Shown here: piece by piece, positions 28,133 through 36,926 of the stretch
Numbering within the stretch: the stretch's first letter is position 1
Layout of the letters: every line of letters starts with the position of its first letter
From: Actinomycetota bacterium
Lineage (GTDB): Bacteria; Actinomycetota; Acidimicrobiia; Acidimicrobiales; Microtrichaceae
Assembly: GCA_016703525.1 (NCBI GenBank)
Contig: JADJBW010000006.1
Span: 1 to 64,000 of the forward strand
DNA length: 64,000 bases
Direction of reading: 5' to 3'
Program-made: the position numbers and the translations under genes
The notes under the pieces: model-generated
Told to the model about the DNA's origin: nothing
The model's database searches: none
The model's input: the letters and a program-made list of their open reading frames with translations, nothing else

Positions 28133-29267
28133 CGCAGCCCGGGGCGCCGCGCCCCGCCTGGGGCACCTCCCCGAACTCGATGGGCTCCGCGGTGTCGCGG
28201 TGCTGCTGGTGGTGGCGTACCACGCGCTCGCGAACCGGGTGCAGACGCTGTCGTCGGGGCTCGACCTGTTCTTCGTGCTGTCGGGCTTCCTCATCACGAC
28301 GCTGTTGGTCGAGGAGTACGAGACACACCGGCGGGTGGCGCTCGCCGACTTCTTCCGTCGCCGCGGCCTGCGGCTGCTCCCGGCGCTGTACGTGTACGTC
28401 GCGGTGAACCTGGCGATGGCGATCGCCGGCAGCCTGGGCACGCCGAGCCTGTCGGGTGTGTGGGATCTGCGCACCGTCGGGGTCGAGAGCCTGGCCGCCG
28501 TGTTCTACGTGTACCCGGTGATGCTCGCCGCGTGGCCCGATCCGGCGGCGCTGCGCATGCCGCACCTGCACTCGCTGGCGCAGGAGGAGTGGTTCTACTT
28601 CTTCTGGGCCCCCGTGTTCGGCCGAGCGTTGCGCCGGGGCCGCGTGCGCGTCGCGGCGATCGTCGTCGGTGCGGTCCTCGTGGCGGTCACCCTGGGCCGC
28701 CTCGTCGGCATCGCGCAGGCCGACCCGGGGCTCGTCGGCCCGTTGCGCCCCGACATGATGTTCCTGGGCGCGTTCGTGGCGCTCGTGCGCCGCTGGTGGC
28801 TCGTTCGGCCAGCAGCGCAGGTCGAACTCGAGCGCCGCTGGGTGGTCGCCGCGGCAACGCTCGGCACCGCGGCGTTCGTGGCATCCAACGCCGGGGGCTG
28901 GATCGACGGCAACCGGGTCGTGGTCGCCACGCTCACCGGCACCCGCCTGTTCGCGGTGTTCCCGCTGGTTCTGCTGCTCACCGCCGGTGGGGAGCACCCG
29001 GTGCGCACCGCGCTCCGGGCGCGGCCGCTGCGGTGGTACGGCCGGTTGTCCTACGGCGTGTACCTGTGGCACATCCCGGTGCTGTTGTGGGCCAACGGCG
29101 GGGCCGATCTGGTGCCCGGCACCGAGGTGATCCGCCAGAACCGTCCCACGTGGGTGTTCGCGGCCGCCGCGCTCGGCGGCGGCACGGCGTTGGCGTGGCT
29201 GTCGTACCGCTTCGTCGAGGCGCGGTTCATCGCGATGAGCCGCCGCTACCGGCCGGGCCGGCAGTAG
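28129..29267 (+). CDS. Membrane acyltransferase 3 family protein (OafA/YrhL-like), frameshifted near the start
   Basis: An acyltransferase-3 protein that O-acylates surface sugars or lipids, with about ten helices. The start GTG 28129 overlaps the previous stop (GTGA) and reads VTQPGAPRP. Within ten codons, near base 28154 in a CCCC run, the frame must shift to reach the family opening LGHLPELDGLRGVAVLLVVAYHAL. After that come FFVLSGFLITTLLVEEY, RRRGLRLLPALYVYV, SLAQEEWFYFFWAP and RLSYGVYLWHIPVLLW. Alternatively translation begins at 28200 (GTG), which would lose the conserved Arg of the LDGLRG motif. About 379 residues when repaired. Confidence 0.82.
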
Positions 29268-29276
29268 CCCTCGGCG

Positions 29277-30668
29277 TTACGGCGCGGCGTCGCCGTCTTT
29301 CGTGATGGCCGTCACGTCGACCTCTTTGCCGGTGCGCCGGTCGAGCACGGTCGCCTCGCCCGCATACTTGAGCTTGCGCCCGAGCATGCGCATGTCGATC
29401 TGCTTGTGCGCGGTGTAGCTCACGGCGACGGCGGCGCCGAGCTTGGCAACGAACAGGATCAGGGCACCGCCGGGCTTGTCGGCCAGGCCGCCGAGGACGA
29501 TGCTGACCGCCAGGTACACCAGCAGGTGCCACAGGTAGAGCGAGTACGAGATCTCGCCGAGCCACCGGAAGGGGCGCCAGCCGAAGAAGCGTGCAACGGC
29601 CCAGTCGCGGGTGCGGGCCAGGCCCATGGTGATGAACGCCGACGAGATCGCCATCGCGGAGAAGCCCCAGCGGAAGAACCAGAACGTCTCGTCGCACGGG
29701 CGCATCGGCTTGCCCTTCGCTGCCGCACACCACAGCTCGGTCGATCGGGCCTCGGGCCACGGCATGCCGGGCAGGAGCTGCGGGATGCGGAACTGCCCGA
29801 TCGGCCCGAGCGACACCACGAAGGGGCCGACCGACGAGATGAGCACGCCGACGAATCCGACGGTTCCCACCCAAGCGAGCGCGGTGATGATGCGTTTGGC
29901 GCGCTCCGAGAGCGGGTCGGGCAGGCGGGCGTTGATCACCGCGGCGGCGACGCCGACCAGCAGCGCGTCGGGCCGGGCGAGCCAGAGGGCGTGCAGGCCG
30001 CGGGTCCAGATCGACGGCGAGTAGGTGCGGCCGGGCCATGGGCCGAGGTCGGCGCGGTACCGCGAGATCGCGACCCAGACGAAGATGGCCACGCAGGCGA
30101 CGGCCACCGACTTCGCCCGGCGCTTCGTGATCAGCATCCACGCGACGCCCACGGCCGCGATGCCGTAGAACTGCTCCTCCACCGAGAGCGACCAGAACTG
30201 CACGAGGGGTCCGGCGCCGGTGCCGACCGGGTACACCAGGTGGTACACGTACAGCGCGGCGGCCGCGACGTTGCCGGGGATCGACTCGACCGACTTGATG
30301 GCGTCGAGCATGTCGGGCGTGGCCGTCGAGCGGTCGATGCCGGGGATGACGAGCTGGCTGAGGAGGAGCCAGATCAGCATCCACACGCCCATGACCGCAT
30401 ACGAGTTGGGGAGCAGGCGGATGGCGCGGCGGCTGAAGAACTTCCGCAGGTTGATGCGGCCCTGCGAGCGGTGCTCCTGCATCAGCAGCGACACGATGAG
30501 GAACGCGCTGAGCACGAAGAACGTGTCGATGATCGCGTTGAGGCTGTCGTACCCCTTGGGCAGGAGGTGGCCCACGAGCACGATCATCACGCCGAACCCT
30601 CGAATGCCGTCGAAGCCGGGCACGTGGCCCAGCTTCGGGGCGACCGAGATGAACCGCCCTTCGGTCAC
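29277..30668 (-). CDS. Membrane acyltransferase 3 family protein
   Basis: A 463-residue acyltransferase-3 protein. The opening GHVPGFDGIRGFGVMIVLVGH holds the conserved Arg and His; then come FFVLSAFLIVSLLMQEHRSQG, FFSRRAIRLLPNSYAVM, QFWSLSVEEQFYGI and ISYSLYLWHLLVYLAVS. It differs from its neighbour by a C-terminal cytosolic tail of about 45 residues (KQIDMRMLGRKLKYAGEATV to the end), of unknown purpose. The GTG start overlaps the upstream paralogue stop by four bases, so the two are coupled. Confidence 0.9.
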   Translation of the reverse strand: MTEGRFISVAPKLGHVPGFDGIRGFGVMIVLVGHLLPKGYDSLNAIIDTFFVLSAFLIVSLLMQEHRSQGRINLRKFFSRRAIRLLPNSYAVMGVWMLIWLLLSQLVIPGIDRSTATPDMLDAIKSVESIPGNVAAAALYVYHLVYPVGTGAGPLVQFWSLSVEEQFYGIAAVGVAWMLITKRRAKSVAVACVAIFVWVAISRYRADLGPWPGRTYSPSIWTRGLHALWLARPDALLVGVAAAVINARLPDPLSERAKRIITALAWVGTVGFVGVLISSVGPFVVSLGPIGQFRIPQLLPGMPWPEARSTELWCAAAKGKPMRPCDETFWFFRWGFSAMAISSAFITMGLARTRDWAVARFFGWRPFRWLGEISYSLYLWHLLVYLAVSIVLGGLADKPGGALILFVAKLGAAVAVSYTAHKQIDMRMLGRKLKYAGEATVLDRRTGKEVDVTAITKDGDAAP

Positions 30669-31891
30669 GCCGACCCCTCGGACAGCGCGCCCTCGGACCG
30701 CGAGCCCGACTTCACGGCGAAGCGGTCCTTGAACGCGAGCGCCCGGGTCTCGATGTACCGGTAGCTCGGGATGGCAACCAGGAACGGCACCCCGACCGCG
30801 AGCGCGAGCCACAGCGGCCGCGGCAGGTCACCGGCGACGATCCGGAGGAGCTCCTGTACCGGCACGTGCCACAGGTAGAGGCTGTAGCTGAGCATGCCGC
30901 CGATCTTCACCAGCGGCTTCCACGACAGGAAGCGGTTGGGCCACCAGTTCGGCAGGCGGAAGGCGCACAACACGATGACCGCGGATGCCCACGCGCCGAC
31001 AGTGTGCCCCCACTGGATCCAGTAGAAGCCGTGCGGCCGCGTGCCCGTGTCGAGCAGGGTGCGGAAGTTCTCGGGATAGAAGTCGTGGTGGATGCCGAGG
31101 CGCTGGGCGACACCGGTCGATACCCAGGTGGTCGCGAACAGCGCGATCGTCGCGACCCAGCCGGCGCGGCCCAGCCAGCGGGCGAAGCGTTCGGGGAGCG
31201 GGTCGGGCACGTGTGCCGAGGCGATCGCGGCGAGCATGCCGATCATGAGCGCATCGGGGCGTTGCATCCACATAGCGACCGCTGCGGTGCCGAGCGGCCC
31301 GAGCACCAGGAAGAACCGCGAGATCTGGATGACGGCGACCAGCGCCAGCAGCCCCAGGGCGACCAGTCGCACCCCGCCGCGCACGATGAACACCAACGCC
31401 ACCACGCCGACCACCAGATAGAACTGCTCCTCGACCGACAGCGTCCACAGGTGGTCGATCCAGGGGCCGTTGTTCACCGGGAACACGATGTTGTAGACGT
31501 ACACTCCCGCGGCGGCGACCTCGGTGAGCAGACCCTTCAGGGTTTGGGCTCCCGACATGTGGCCGCTCGCCTTGACGATCACGCCGGCCACGATCGACCC
31601 GGCGAGCATCACGTACAGCGCGGGCAGCAGGCGGAAGACGCGGCGGGCGTAGAACTTGCGCAGGGCGATCGTGCCGGTGTTGGAGTGCTCCTGCAGCAGG
31701 AGCGTGGTGATGAGGAATCCGGAGACCACGAAGAACACGCCCACGATGGCCGCGAACGACAGGGTTCCCTGGGCGAGCGCGTGCCCGCCCATCACGCCGA
31801 GCACGCCGAAGCCGCGCATGCCGTCGAACGGTGCAACGTGTCGAAGGCGGGGTGCGCGGGAACGCCACGTCGGATCGATCAGACGCGACAT
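30665..31891 (-). CDS. Membrane acyltransferase 3 family protein
   Basis: A 408-residue paralogue of the next gene: LRHVAPFDGMRGFGVLGVMGGHAL, FFVVSGFLITTLLLQEHSNTG, YARRVFRLLPALYVMLAGSI, LWTLSVEEQFYLVVG and LSYSLYLWHVPVQELLRI. The acceptor is probably a cell-surface glycan or glycolipid (family inference). The ATG is preceded by GGGGGAG, and a minus-strand TAGGGT box lies about 60 bases upstream. First gene of a two-gene operon, divergent from the surface-protein gene. Confidence 0.9.
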   Translation of the reverse strand: MSRLIDPTWRSRAPRLRHVAPFDGMRGFGVLGVMGGHALAQGTLSFAAIVGVFFVVSGFLITTLLLQEHSNTGTIALRKFYARRVFRLLPALYVMLAGSIVAGVIVKASGHMSGAQTLKGLLTEVAAAGVYVYNIVFPVNNGPWIDHLWTLSVEEQFYLVVGVVALVFIVRGGVRLVALGLLALVAVIQISRFFLVLGPLGTAAVAMWMQRPDALMIGMLAAIASAHVPDPLPERFARWLGRAGWVATIALFATTWVSTGVAQRLGIHHDFYPENFRTLLDTGTRPHGFYWIQWGHTVGAWASAVIVLCAFRLPNWWPNRFLSWKPLVKIGGMLSYSLYLWHVPVQELLRIVAGDLPRPLWLALAVGVPFLVAIPSYRYIETRALAFKDRFAVKSGSRSEGALSEGSA

Positions 31892-32038
31892 GTCGTTCTC
31901 CCCCGATCGTCACCCATCGCGATCCCTCAACCGTGCGGACACCGCACCCTAGGCGCGACGGCCCGGCCGCGGGGGCGGGCAACATTGCCCACTGGCTGTG
32001 GGGAGTCGGCTCCGTCACCATCACCATCCTCACGAAGA

Positions 32039-32905
32039 GTGAGATTGGCGGAAAGGTGTACGAGATGGCGACGATTCCTCTTCGACAGCGCGCTGCCGGC
32101 GGCAGTGATGGCGGCGGGTGCGACGCTGCTGGTGTCGGGACTGATCGGCATCGGTGGCATCTCCGGTGCCGACGATCAGGTCAGCGGCGCGACGGGCGCA
32201 GGCGACACGGTGTCGACGACGCTGCCCGATGCGACCAGTTCCACGACCGAAGCCCCGCCGATCACCCACGAGACGCTGCCGCCAACCACGGTCGATCCCA
32301 ACGAGGGCACGATCACCGGCGAGATCCCCGACAGCGGCCAGGCAACCACCACAACCTCGACGACCGAGGCTCCGACCACCACGACCGAGGCTCCGACCAC
32401 CACGACGGAGGCGCCGAGCACGACGACAACCGTCGTCGGCGCGGCGCACACCACGGGTGATGCGACGGTCGACTGCACGGCACTCGACCTGGTGCTCAAG
32501 CTCGACAACGCGGGCGAGTCCACCGGCACGTACGCGGTGACGTGGTCGGTCGACCTTCCGGTGGTGCTGGCGCCCGTGACGTTCGAAGCCGTGGTACTGG
32601 CCGGCGAGGCGCGCACCTTCACCGTGCCCGTGTTGCCCGGCCAGTCCGGCACGGTCGATGTCCGCGACGGCGACCACGAGATCGTCATCGGCGGCAAGCG
32701 CATCGTGGTCACCTGCGAGGCACCGACCACCGCCGCACCGACCGTCGCTCCGACCACGACGGTCAAGCTCAGCTCGGCCTCCACATCGACCGGGCTCGCG
32801 ACCACCGGCACCGCGAGCGGAGAGCTGGCCCTCGTCGGCCTCGGATTGTTCGCAGCCGGCGCCGCCACCCTGCGCTACCGCACTCGCCGGGCGGATCGGG
32901 TCTGA
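32039..32905 (+). CDS. Thr-rich exported surface protein with LATTG sorting-like C-terminus
   Basis: A protein of about 288 residues, not recognised at family level. A basic start (TRWRRFLF) leads into a hydrophobic helix (AVMAAGATLLVSGLIGIGG), so it is exported. Residues about 50-135 are a Thr/Glu/Pro-rich stalk with a TEAPTTT unit repeated. A compact beta-rich domain follows (VLKLDNAGESTGTYAVTW to GKRIVVTC). A second Thr/Ala linker ends in LATTG, a hydrophobic stretch (GELALVGLGLFAAGAATL) and basic RYRTRRADRV. That is the layout of a sortase substrate, with LATTG replacing LPxTG. No sortase gene is in view. The start (GTG 32039) is uncertain; GTG 32105 is an alternative. Confidence 0.75.
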   Translation: MRLAERCTRWRRFLFDSALPAAVMAAGATLLVSGLIGIGGISGADDQVSGATGAGDTVSTTLPDATSSTTEAPPITHETLPPTTVDPNEGTITGEIPDSGQATTTTSTTEAPTTTTEAPTTTTEAPSTTTTVVGAAHTTGDATVDCTALDLVLKLDNAGESTGTYAVTWSVDLPVVLAPVTFEAVVLAGEARTFTVPVLPGQSGTVDVRDGDHEIVIGGKRIVVTCEAPTTAAPTVAPTTTVKLSSASTSTGLATTGTASGELALVGLGLFAAGAATLRYRTRRADRV

Positions 32906-32914
32906 ACGCTCGCC

Positions 32915-32929
32915 GGGGCAGCGTGCCCC
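32915..32929 (+). terminator. Putative terminator hairpin after the surface-protein gene
   Basis: GGGGCA-GCG-TGCCCC forms a 6-bp stem with a three-base loop, ten bases after the stop. No T tract, as is common in GC-rich actinobacteria. Confidence 0.35.
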
Positions 32930-32994
32930 CGCAGCGACCGAGGCTCTAACCTCGGCGGCCGACACGACGACCTCCACCACAGAAGGGACGCCAG

Positions 32995-33894
32995 ATGGCT
33001 GACTTGGGGTATGACGGCAAGGTAGCGATCATCACCGGAGCCGGCGGCGGCCTGGGCCGATCGCATGCGCTCGAACTGGCACGCCGCGGCGCCCGGGTGG
33101 TCGTCAACGACCTGGGCGGCAGCGTGACCGGCGAGGGTGGCGACAAGGGCCCGGCCCAGCAGGTCGTCGAGGAGATCGAGGCGCTGGGCGGCGAGGCCGT
33201 CGCCGACGGCAACTCCGTCGGCACGCCCGAGGGCGGCAAGGCGATCGTGCAGACCGCGCTCGACGCGTTCGGCACCGTCGACATCGTCATCAACAACGCG
33301 GGCATCCTGCGCGACAAGACGTTCCACAACATGACGCCCGAACTGCTCGAGCCCGTCATCCAGGTGCACCTGCTCGGCGCGTTCTACGTGACGCAGCCGG
33401 CGTGGCTGATCATGCGCGAGAAGGGCTACGGCCGCGTGGTCAACACCAGCTCGAACTCGGGCATCCTCGGCAACTTCGGCCAGTCGAACTACGGCGCCGC
33501 CAAGATGGGCCTCGTGGGCTTCACCCGCGTGCTCGCCAACGAGGGCCGCAAGTACAACATCAAGGCCAACGCCATCGCGCCCGTCGCCAAGACCCGCATG
33601 ACCGAGGAGCTCCTCGGTGCGTTCGGCGACAAGATCCTTCCCGAGGAGATCACCCCGACCGTGTGCTACCTGGCGCACGAGGACTGCCCGGTGACCGGCG
33701 AGGTCTACTCGGTCGCGGGCGGCTCGGTGTCGCGGTTCTTCATCGGCCTCACGCCCGGCTGGTACAAGAACGGTCACAGCGTCGAGGACGTGCGCGACAA
33801 CTTCGACACGATCCGCAACGAAGACGGCTACATCGTGCCCGAGGGCCCCCAGGACGAGCTCGGCAAGCTGCTCGGCCTGCTCTCGGGCGAGTAG
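32995..33894 (+). CDS. SDR-family 3-hydroxyacyl-CoA dehydrogenase-like oxidoreductase
   Basis: A 299-residue short-chain dehydrogenase close to the dehydrogenase domain of peroxisomal multifunctional enzyme type 2. The NAD motif is TGAGGGLGRSHALELARRG, then VVNDLGGSVTGEG, DIVINNAGILRD and the catalytic SNYGAAKMG (Tyr-X3-Lys). The C-terminal extension beyond residue 250 (WYKNGHSVEDVRDNFDTIRN) also matches that group. This implies a role in beta-oxidation. TAACCT at 32947 is a likely -10, and GAAGGGA provides the ribosome site. The glutaryl-CoA dehydrogenase-like gene follows 10 bases later. Confidence 0.92.
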   Translation: MADLGYDGKVAIITGAGGGLGRSHALELARRGARVVVNDLGGSVTGEGGDKGPAQQVVEEIEALGGEAVADGNSVGTPEGGKAIVQTALDAFGTVDIVINNAGILRDKTFHNMTPELLEPVIQVHLLGAFYVTQPAWLIMREKGYGRVVNTSSNSGILGNFGQSNYGAAKMGLVGFTRVLANEGRKYNIKANAIAPVAKTRMTEELLGAFGDKILPEEITPTVCYLAHEDCPVTGEVYSVAGGSVSRFFIGLTPGWYKNGHSVEDVRDNFDTIRNEDGYIVPEGPQDELGKLLGLLSGE

Positions 33895-33904
33895 CCGTCC
33901 CGCC

Positions 33905-35110
33905 ATGTCCCACGCCCCCCTTCGCCAGAATCTCGATCCGCGGGATCTTCTGGATCTCGATGCCGAGCTGAGCGACGAGGAACGTCTGCTCCGCGACACG
34001 GTTCGACGATTCGTCGGCGACAAGGTGCTTCCCGACGTCGCCGACTGGTTCGACCGCGGGGTCTTCCCCCGCGAGATGGCCCAGGAGTTCGGTCGGCTCG
34101 GGGTGCTCGGGATGCACCTTGAGGGGTATGGGTGTGCCGGCACGTCGGCAACGGCGTACGGGCTGGCCTGTCTGGAGTTGGAGGCGGGCGATTCGGGTGC
34201 CCGGTCGTTCGTCTCGGTCCAGGGTTCGCTCGCCATGTTCCCGATCTGGGCGTTCGGATCGGAGGAGCACAAGCAGACCTGGCTGCCGCGCATGGCGGCC
34301 GGCGAAGCGATCGGCTGCTTCGGCCTCACCGAGCCCGACTCGGGGTCCGACCCGTCGTCGATGCGCACCACGGCGCGCGTTGACGCCGGCGGCGACTGGG
34401 TTCTCGACGGCGCGAAGATGTGGATCACGAACGGCTCGATCGCCGATGTCGCGGTCGTGTGGGCACGCACCGATCCCGACGGTCCCGACCGCGGCGCCGT
34501 GCGCGGTTTCGTCGTGCCGACCGACACGCCGGGGTTCTCGGCGCCGGTGATCCACCGCAAGGTGTCGCTTCGAGCGTCGGTGACCTCCGAGCTCGTGCTC
34601 GACGGCGTGCGCCTGCCGGCGAGCGCAGCGCTGCCCGGCGTGACCGGCATGCGCGGTCCGCTGTCGTGCCTCAACGAGGCGCGGTTCGGCATCCTCTTCG
34701 GCGCCTGCGGCGCGGCGCGCGCCTGCTACGAGGCGGCGCTCGACTACAGCCTCGAACGGGTGCAGTTCGGCAAGCCGATCGCGTCGTTCCAGCTGACGCA
34801 GCGGCGGTTGGTCGAGATGGCGATCGCGGTCAACCGCGCCACGTTGTTGGCGCTGCACCTCGGCCGCAAGAAGGATGCGGGCACGCTCGCGACGCCCCAT
34901 GTGAGCGTGGGCAAGCTCGACAACGTGCGGATGGCGCTCGAGGTCGCTCGCGAGGCCCGGTCGCTGCTCGGCGCCAACGGGATCACGCTCGAGTACCCCG
35001 TCATCCGCCACATGACGAACCTCGAATCGGTCTACACCTACGAGGGAACCAACGAGATCCACACGCTGATCCTGGGTAATGCCATCACCGGCATCCCCGC
35101 ATTCGGCTGA
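33905..35110 (+). CDS. Acyl-CoA dehydrogenase, glutaryl-CoA dehydrogenase-like
   Basis: A 401-residue acyl-CoA dehydrogenase matching the glutaryl-CoA dehydrogenase branch: FVSVQGSLAMFPIWAFGSEE, CFGLTEPDSGSDPSSM, KMWITNGSIADV, SCLNEARFGILFGACGAAR, FGKPIASFQLTQRRLVEM and the catalytic base in YTYEGTNEIHTLILG. Glutaryl-CoA oxidation belongs to lysine and tryptophan breakdown, but a general role in beta-oxidation with the adjacent SDR is equally possible. The gene follows the SDR with a 10-base gap and precedes a hydrolase, so the three probably share a transcript. Confidence 0.9.
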   Translation: MSHAPLRQNLDPRDLLDLDAELSDEERLLRDTVRRFVGDKVLPDVADWFDRGVFPREMAQEFGRLGVLGMHLEGYGCAGTSATAYGLACLELEAGDSGARSFVSVQGSLAMFPIWAFGSEEHKQTWLPRMAAGEAIGCFGLTEPDSGSDPSSMRTTARVDAGGDWVLDGAKMWITNGSIADVAVVWARTDPDGPDRGAVRGFVVPTDTPGFSAPVIHRKVSLRASVTSELVLDGVRLPASAALPGVTGMRGPLSCLNEARFGILFGACGAARACYEAALDYSLERVQFGKPIASFQLTQRRLVEMAIAVNRATLLALHLGRKKDAGTLATPHVSVGKLDNVRMALEVAREARSLLGANGITLEYPVIRHMTNLESVYTYEGTNEIHTLILGNAITGIPAFG

Positions 35111-35120
35111 GGAATCGGGC

Positions 35121-36035
35121 GTGGCGTTCACCACCGGTTCCGGCGGCGTCGAGATCGCGTTCGAGCGCCTCGACGCGCCCTCCGGTTCTGCCGGTTCTGC
35201 AAGTGCTGCCGGTTCAGCAAGTGCTGCTGCGACGGTGGTGTTCGCGCATGCCACCGGGTTCTGCGGTTCGGTGTGGCGCCCCGTGCGCGAGGCGCTGCGA
35301 ACGCCGGTGGATGCGTGGACCCTCGACGTGCGCGGCCACGGCCGCTCGGGGGCGCCCGAGGGCGAGTTCCGCTGGGAGGACACGGCGAGCGATGTGCTCG
35401 CGGTCCTCGATGCGGTGCGCGGCGCGGCGGGCGACGGGCCCGGCGGCCCCGTCGTCGGTGTCGGCCATTCGATGGGCGGCGCCGCGGTGTTGTTGGCCGA
35501 GATCGCCCGGCCCGGCACCTTCGCCGCGATCTGGGCGTACGAGCCCATCGTGATCCCCGCCGACATCGTCGCCGCGACGGCGGGCATGCCGAACCCGCTC
35601 GCGGTCGGGGCGCGGCGACGGCGCGCGTTCGCGTCGCGGGCCGAGGCGCGGGCGAACTACGCGTCGAAACCGCCGATGAACACGTTCGTTCCCGCTGCGC
35701 TCGACGCGTACATCGAGGGCGCCATGCTCGACGAGCCCGACGGCTCGGCGCGGCTCGCGTGTCGGCCCGAGGTCGAGGCCGGCATCTACCAGTCGGGCTC
35801 CCAGCACAGCGCGTGGGACCGCCTTGGCGAGGTCGCCTGTCCCGTGGTCGTCGCTGCGGGCCGCGAGGAGCCCTTCTCCCCCGCCGCTTTCGCCGCGAGG
35901 ATCGCCGAGCGCCTTCCCCACGGGCGTCTCGAGCGCCACGACGAGCTGGCCCACTTCGGCCCGATGGAGCGGCCCGCGAGCGTCGCCGCGTCGATCGACG
36001 CGGTCCTCCACACGGTGCTCGCCGAACTCGGCTGA
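35121..36035 (+). CDS. Alpha/beta hydrolase
   Basis: A 304-residue alpha/beta hydrolase. The oxyanion segment is VVFAHATGFCGSVW, the nucleophile elbow GVGHSMGGAA holds the catalytic Ser and HDELAHFGPME the His; the acid lies near AAGREEPFSP. A Gly/Ser/Ala-rich insert (residues about 20-38) separates the first strands. GTG 35121 is taken as start, ten bases after the dehydrogenase stop; an in-frame ATG at 35079 inside that gene would add 14 residues. Substrate is unknown; the context suggests an acyl ester or thioester. Confidence 0.85.
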   Translation: MAFTTGSGGVEIAFERLDAPSGSAGSASAAGSASAAATVVFAHATGFCGSVWRPVREALRTPVDAWTLDVRGHGRSGAPEGEFRWEDTASDVLAVLDAVRGAAGDGPGGPVVGVGHSMGGAAVLLAEIARPGTFAAIWAYEPIVIPADIVAATAGMPNPLAVGARRRRAFASRAEARANYASKPPMNTFVPAALDAYIEGAMLDEPDGSARLACRPEVEAGIYQSGSQHSAWDRLGEVACPVVVAAGREEPFSPAAFAARIAERLPHGRLERHDELAHFGPMERPASVAASIDAVLHTVLAELG

Positions 36036-36089
36036 CGTTCGGGCCTCACGCGTCGGGCTCCCGTCGCCGTGGCTGTCGGCGGGTGCACC

Positions 36090-36095
36090 TACGAT
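36090..36095 (+). promoter_or_regulatory. Putative leaderless -10 element of the RecB-like nuclease gene
   Basis: TACGAT, six bases before the ATG at 36102, with no Shine-Dalgarno between. Confidence 0.5.
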
Positions 36096-36101
36096 CGCCC
36101 C

Positions 36102-36926
36102 ATGGCCTTCCCGCTACCGTCCACGCTGTCGCCGTCCAAGGTGTCCACGTTCAAGGACTGTGCACTCGCGTTCCGGTTCTCGGCGATCGACAAGCTGCCC
36201 GAGCCGTCGTCGGTGCCGGCGGTCAAGGGCACGCTTGTGCACCGAGCGCTCGAACTGCTCTTCGCGACCCCGCCGCCGGCTCGCACCCGCGATGCCGCTG
36301 CCGAGCACCTGGCCGCCGCGTCGACCGAGCTGCAAACCGACCCCGAATTCGTGTCGCTCGATCTCGACTCGGAGGCGGCCGAGGCCTTCCTTGCCGATGC
36401 GACCACCATGCTCGACCGCTATTTCGCCATCGAGGACCCGACGTCGTTCGACCCCGTCGGGCTGGAGCTCATGCTCGAGGCACCGCTCGGCGACCTTCGG
36501 CTGCGGGGCATCATCGACAGGCTCGAGCTCGACGCCGACGGCGAGCTCGTGGTCACCGACTACAAGACGGGCCGGGTTCCGTCCCAACAGCAGGAGCTCA
36601 GCCGCCTCGGCGGCGTGCAGTTCTACGCCTGGCTGTGCGAGCAGGTCTTCGGCAAGCGACCGGCGCGGGTGCAGCTCATGTATCTCGGCCCGAACCCGCA
36701 GGTCATCATCGCCACGCCGACCGACCAGTCGATCCGGGGGCTCGAGCGCAAGGTCGCCGCCATCTGGAACGCGGTGGAGCGTGCGTGCGAACGCGAAGAC
36801 TTCCGGCCGCGGCAATCGCACCTGTGCAACTGGTGCTCGTTCCAGGAGTACTGCCCGGCGTTCGGCGGCGACCCCTCGCTCGCACCCGCGGCGCTGCACG
36901 CGGCCGCCGAGGCGGTGGCATCGTGA
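36102..36926 (+). CDS. RecB-like PD-(D/E)XK nuclease with Fe-S cysteines
   Basis: A 274-residue stand-alone Cas4/RecB-type nuclease. The N-terminal SPSKVSTFKDCALAFRF holds the first cysteine. KGTLVHRALELLF is the conserved His helix. The active site is GIIDRLELDADGELVVTDYKTGR (Asp, Asp, Lys) followed by QFYAWL. The C-terminal CNWCSFQEYC gives the other three cysteines of a 4Fe-4S cluster, as in AddB and Cas4. Actinobacteria carry this protein as a RecB-family exonuclease of unclear role. No CRISPR or cas genes are near. The stop overlaps the PAP2 start by four bases (GTGA). Confidence 0.9.
   Translation: MAFPLPSTLSPSKVSTFKDCALAFRFSAIDKLPEPSSVPAVKGTLVHRALELLFATPPPARTRDAAAEHLAAASTELQTDPEFVSLDLDSEAAEAFLADATTMLDRYFAIEDPTSFDPVGLELMLEAPLGDLRLRGIIDRLELDADGELVVTDYKTGRVPSQQQELSRLGGVQFYAWLCEQVFGKRPARVQLMYLGPNPQVIIATPTDQSIRGLERKVAAIWNAVERACEREDFRPRQSHLCNWCSFQEYCPAFGGDPSLAPAALHAAAEAVAS

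Noticed and set aside
26429..28474. 681-residue open frame on the minus strand opposite the acyl-CoA synthetase
   Set aside because: Antisense to a gene with full ANL motifs; composition typical of a shadow.
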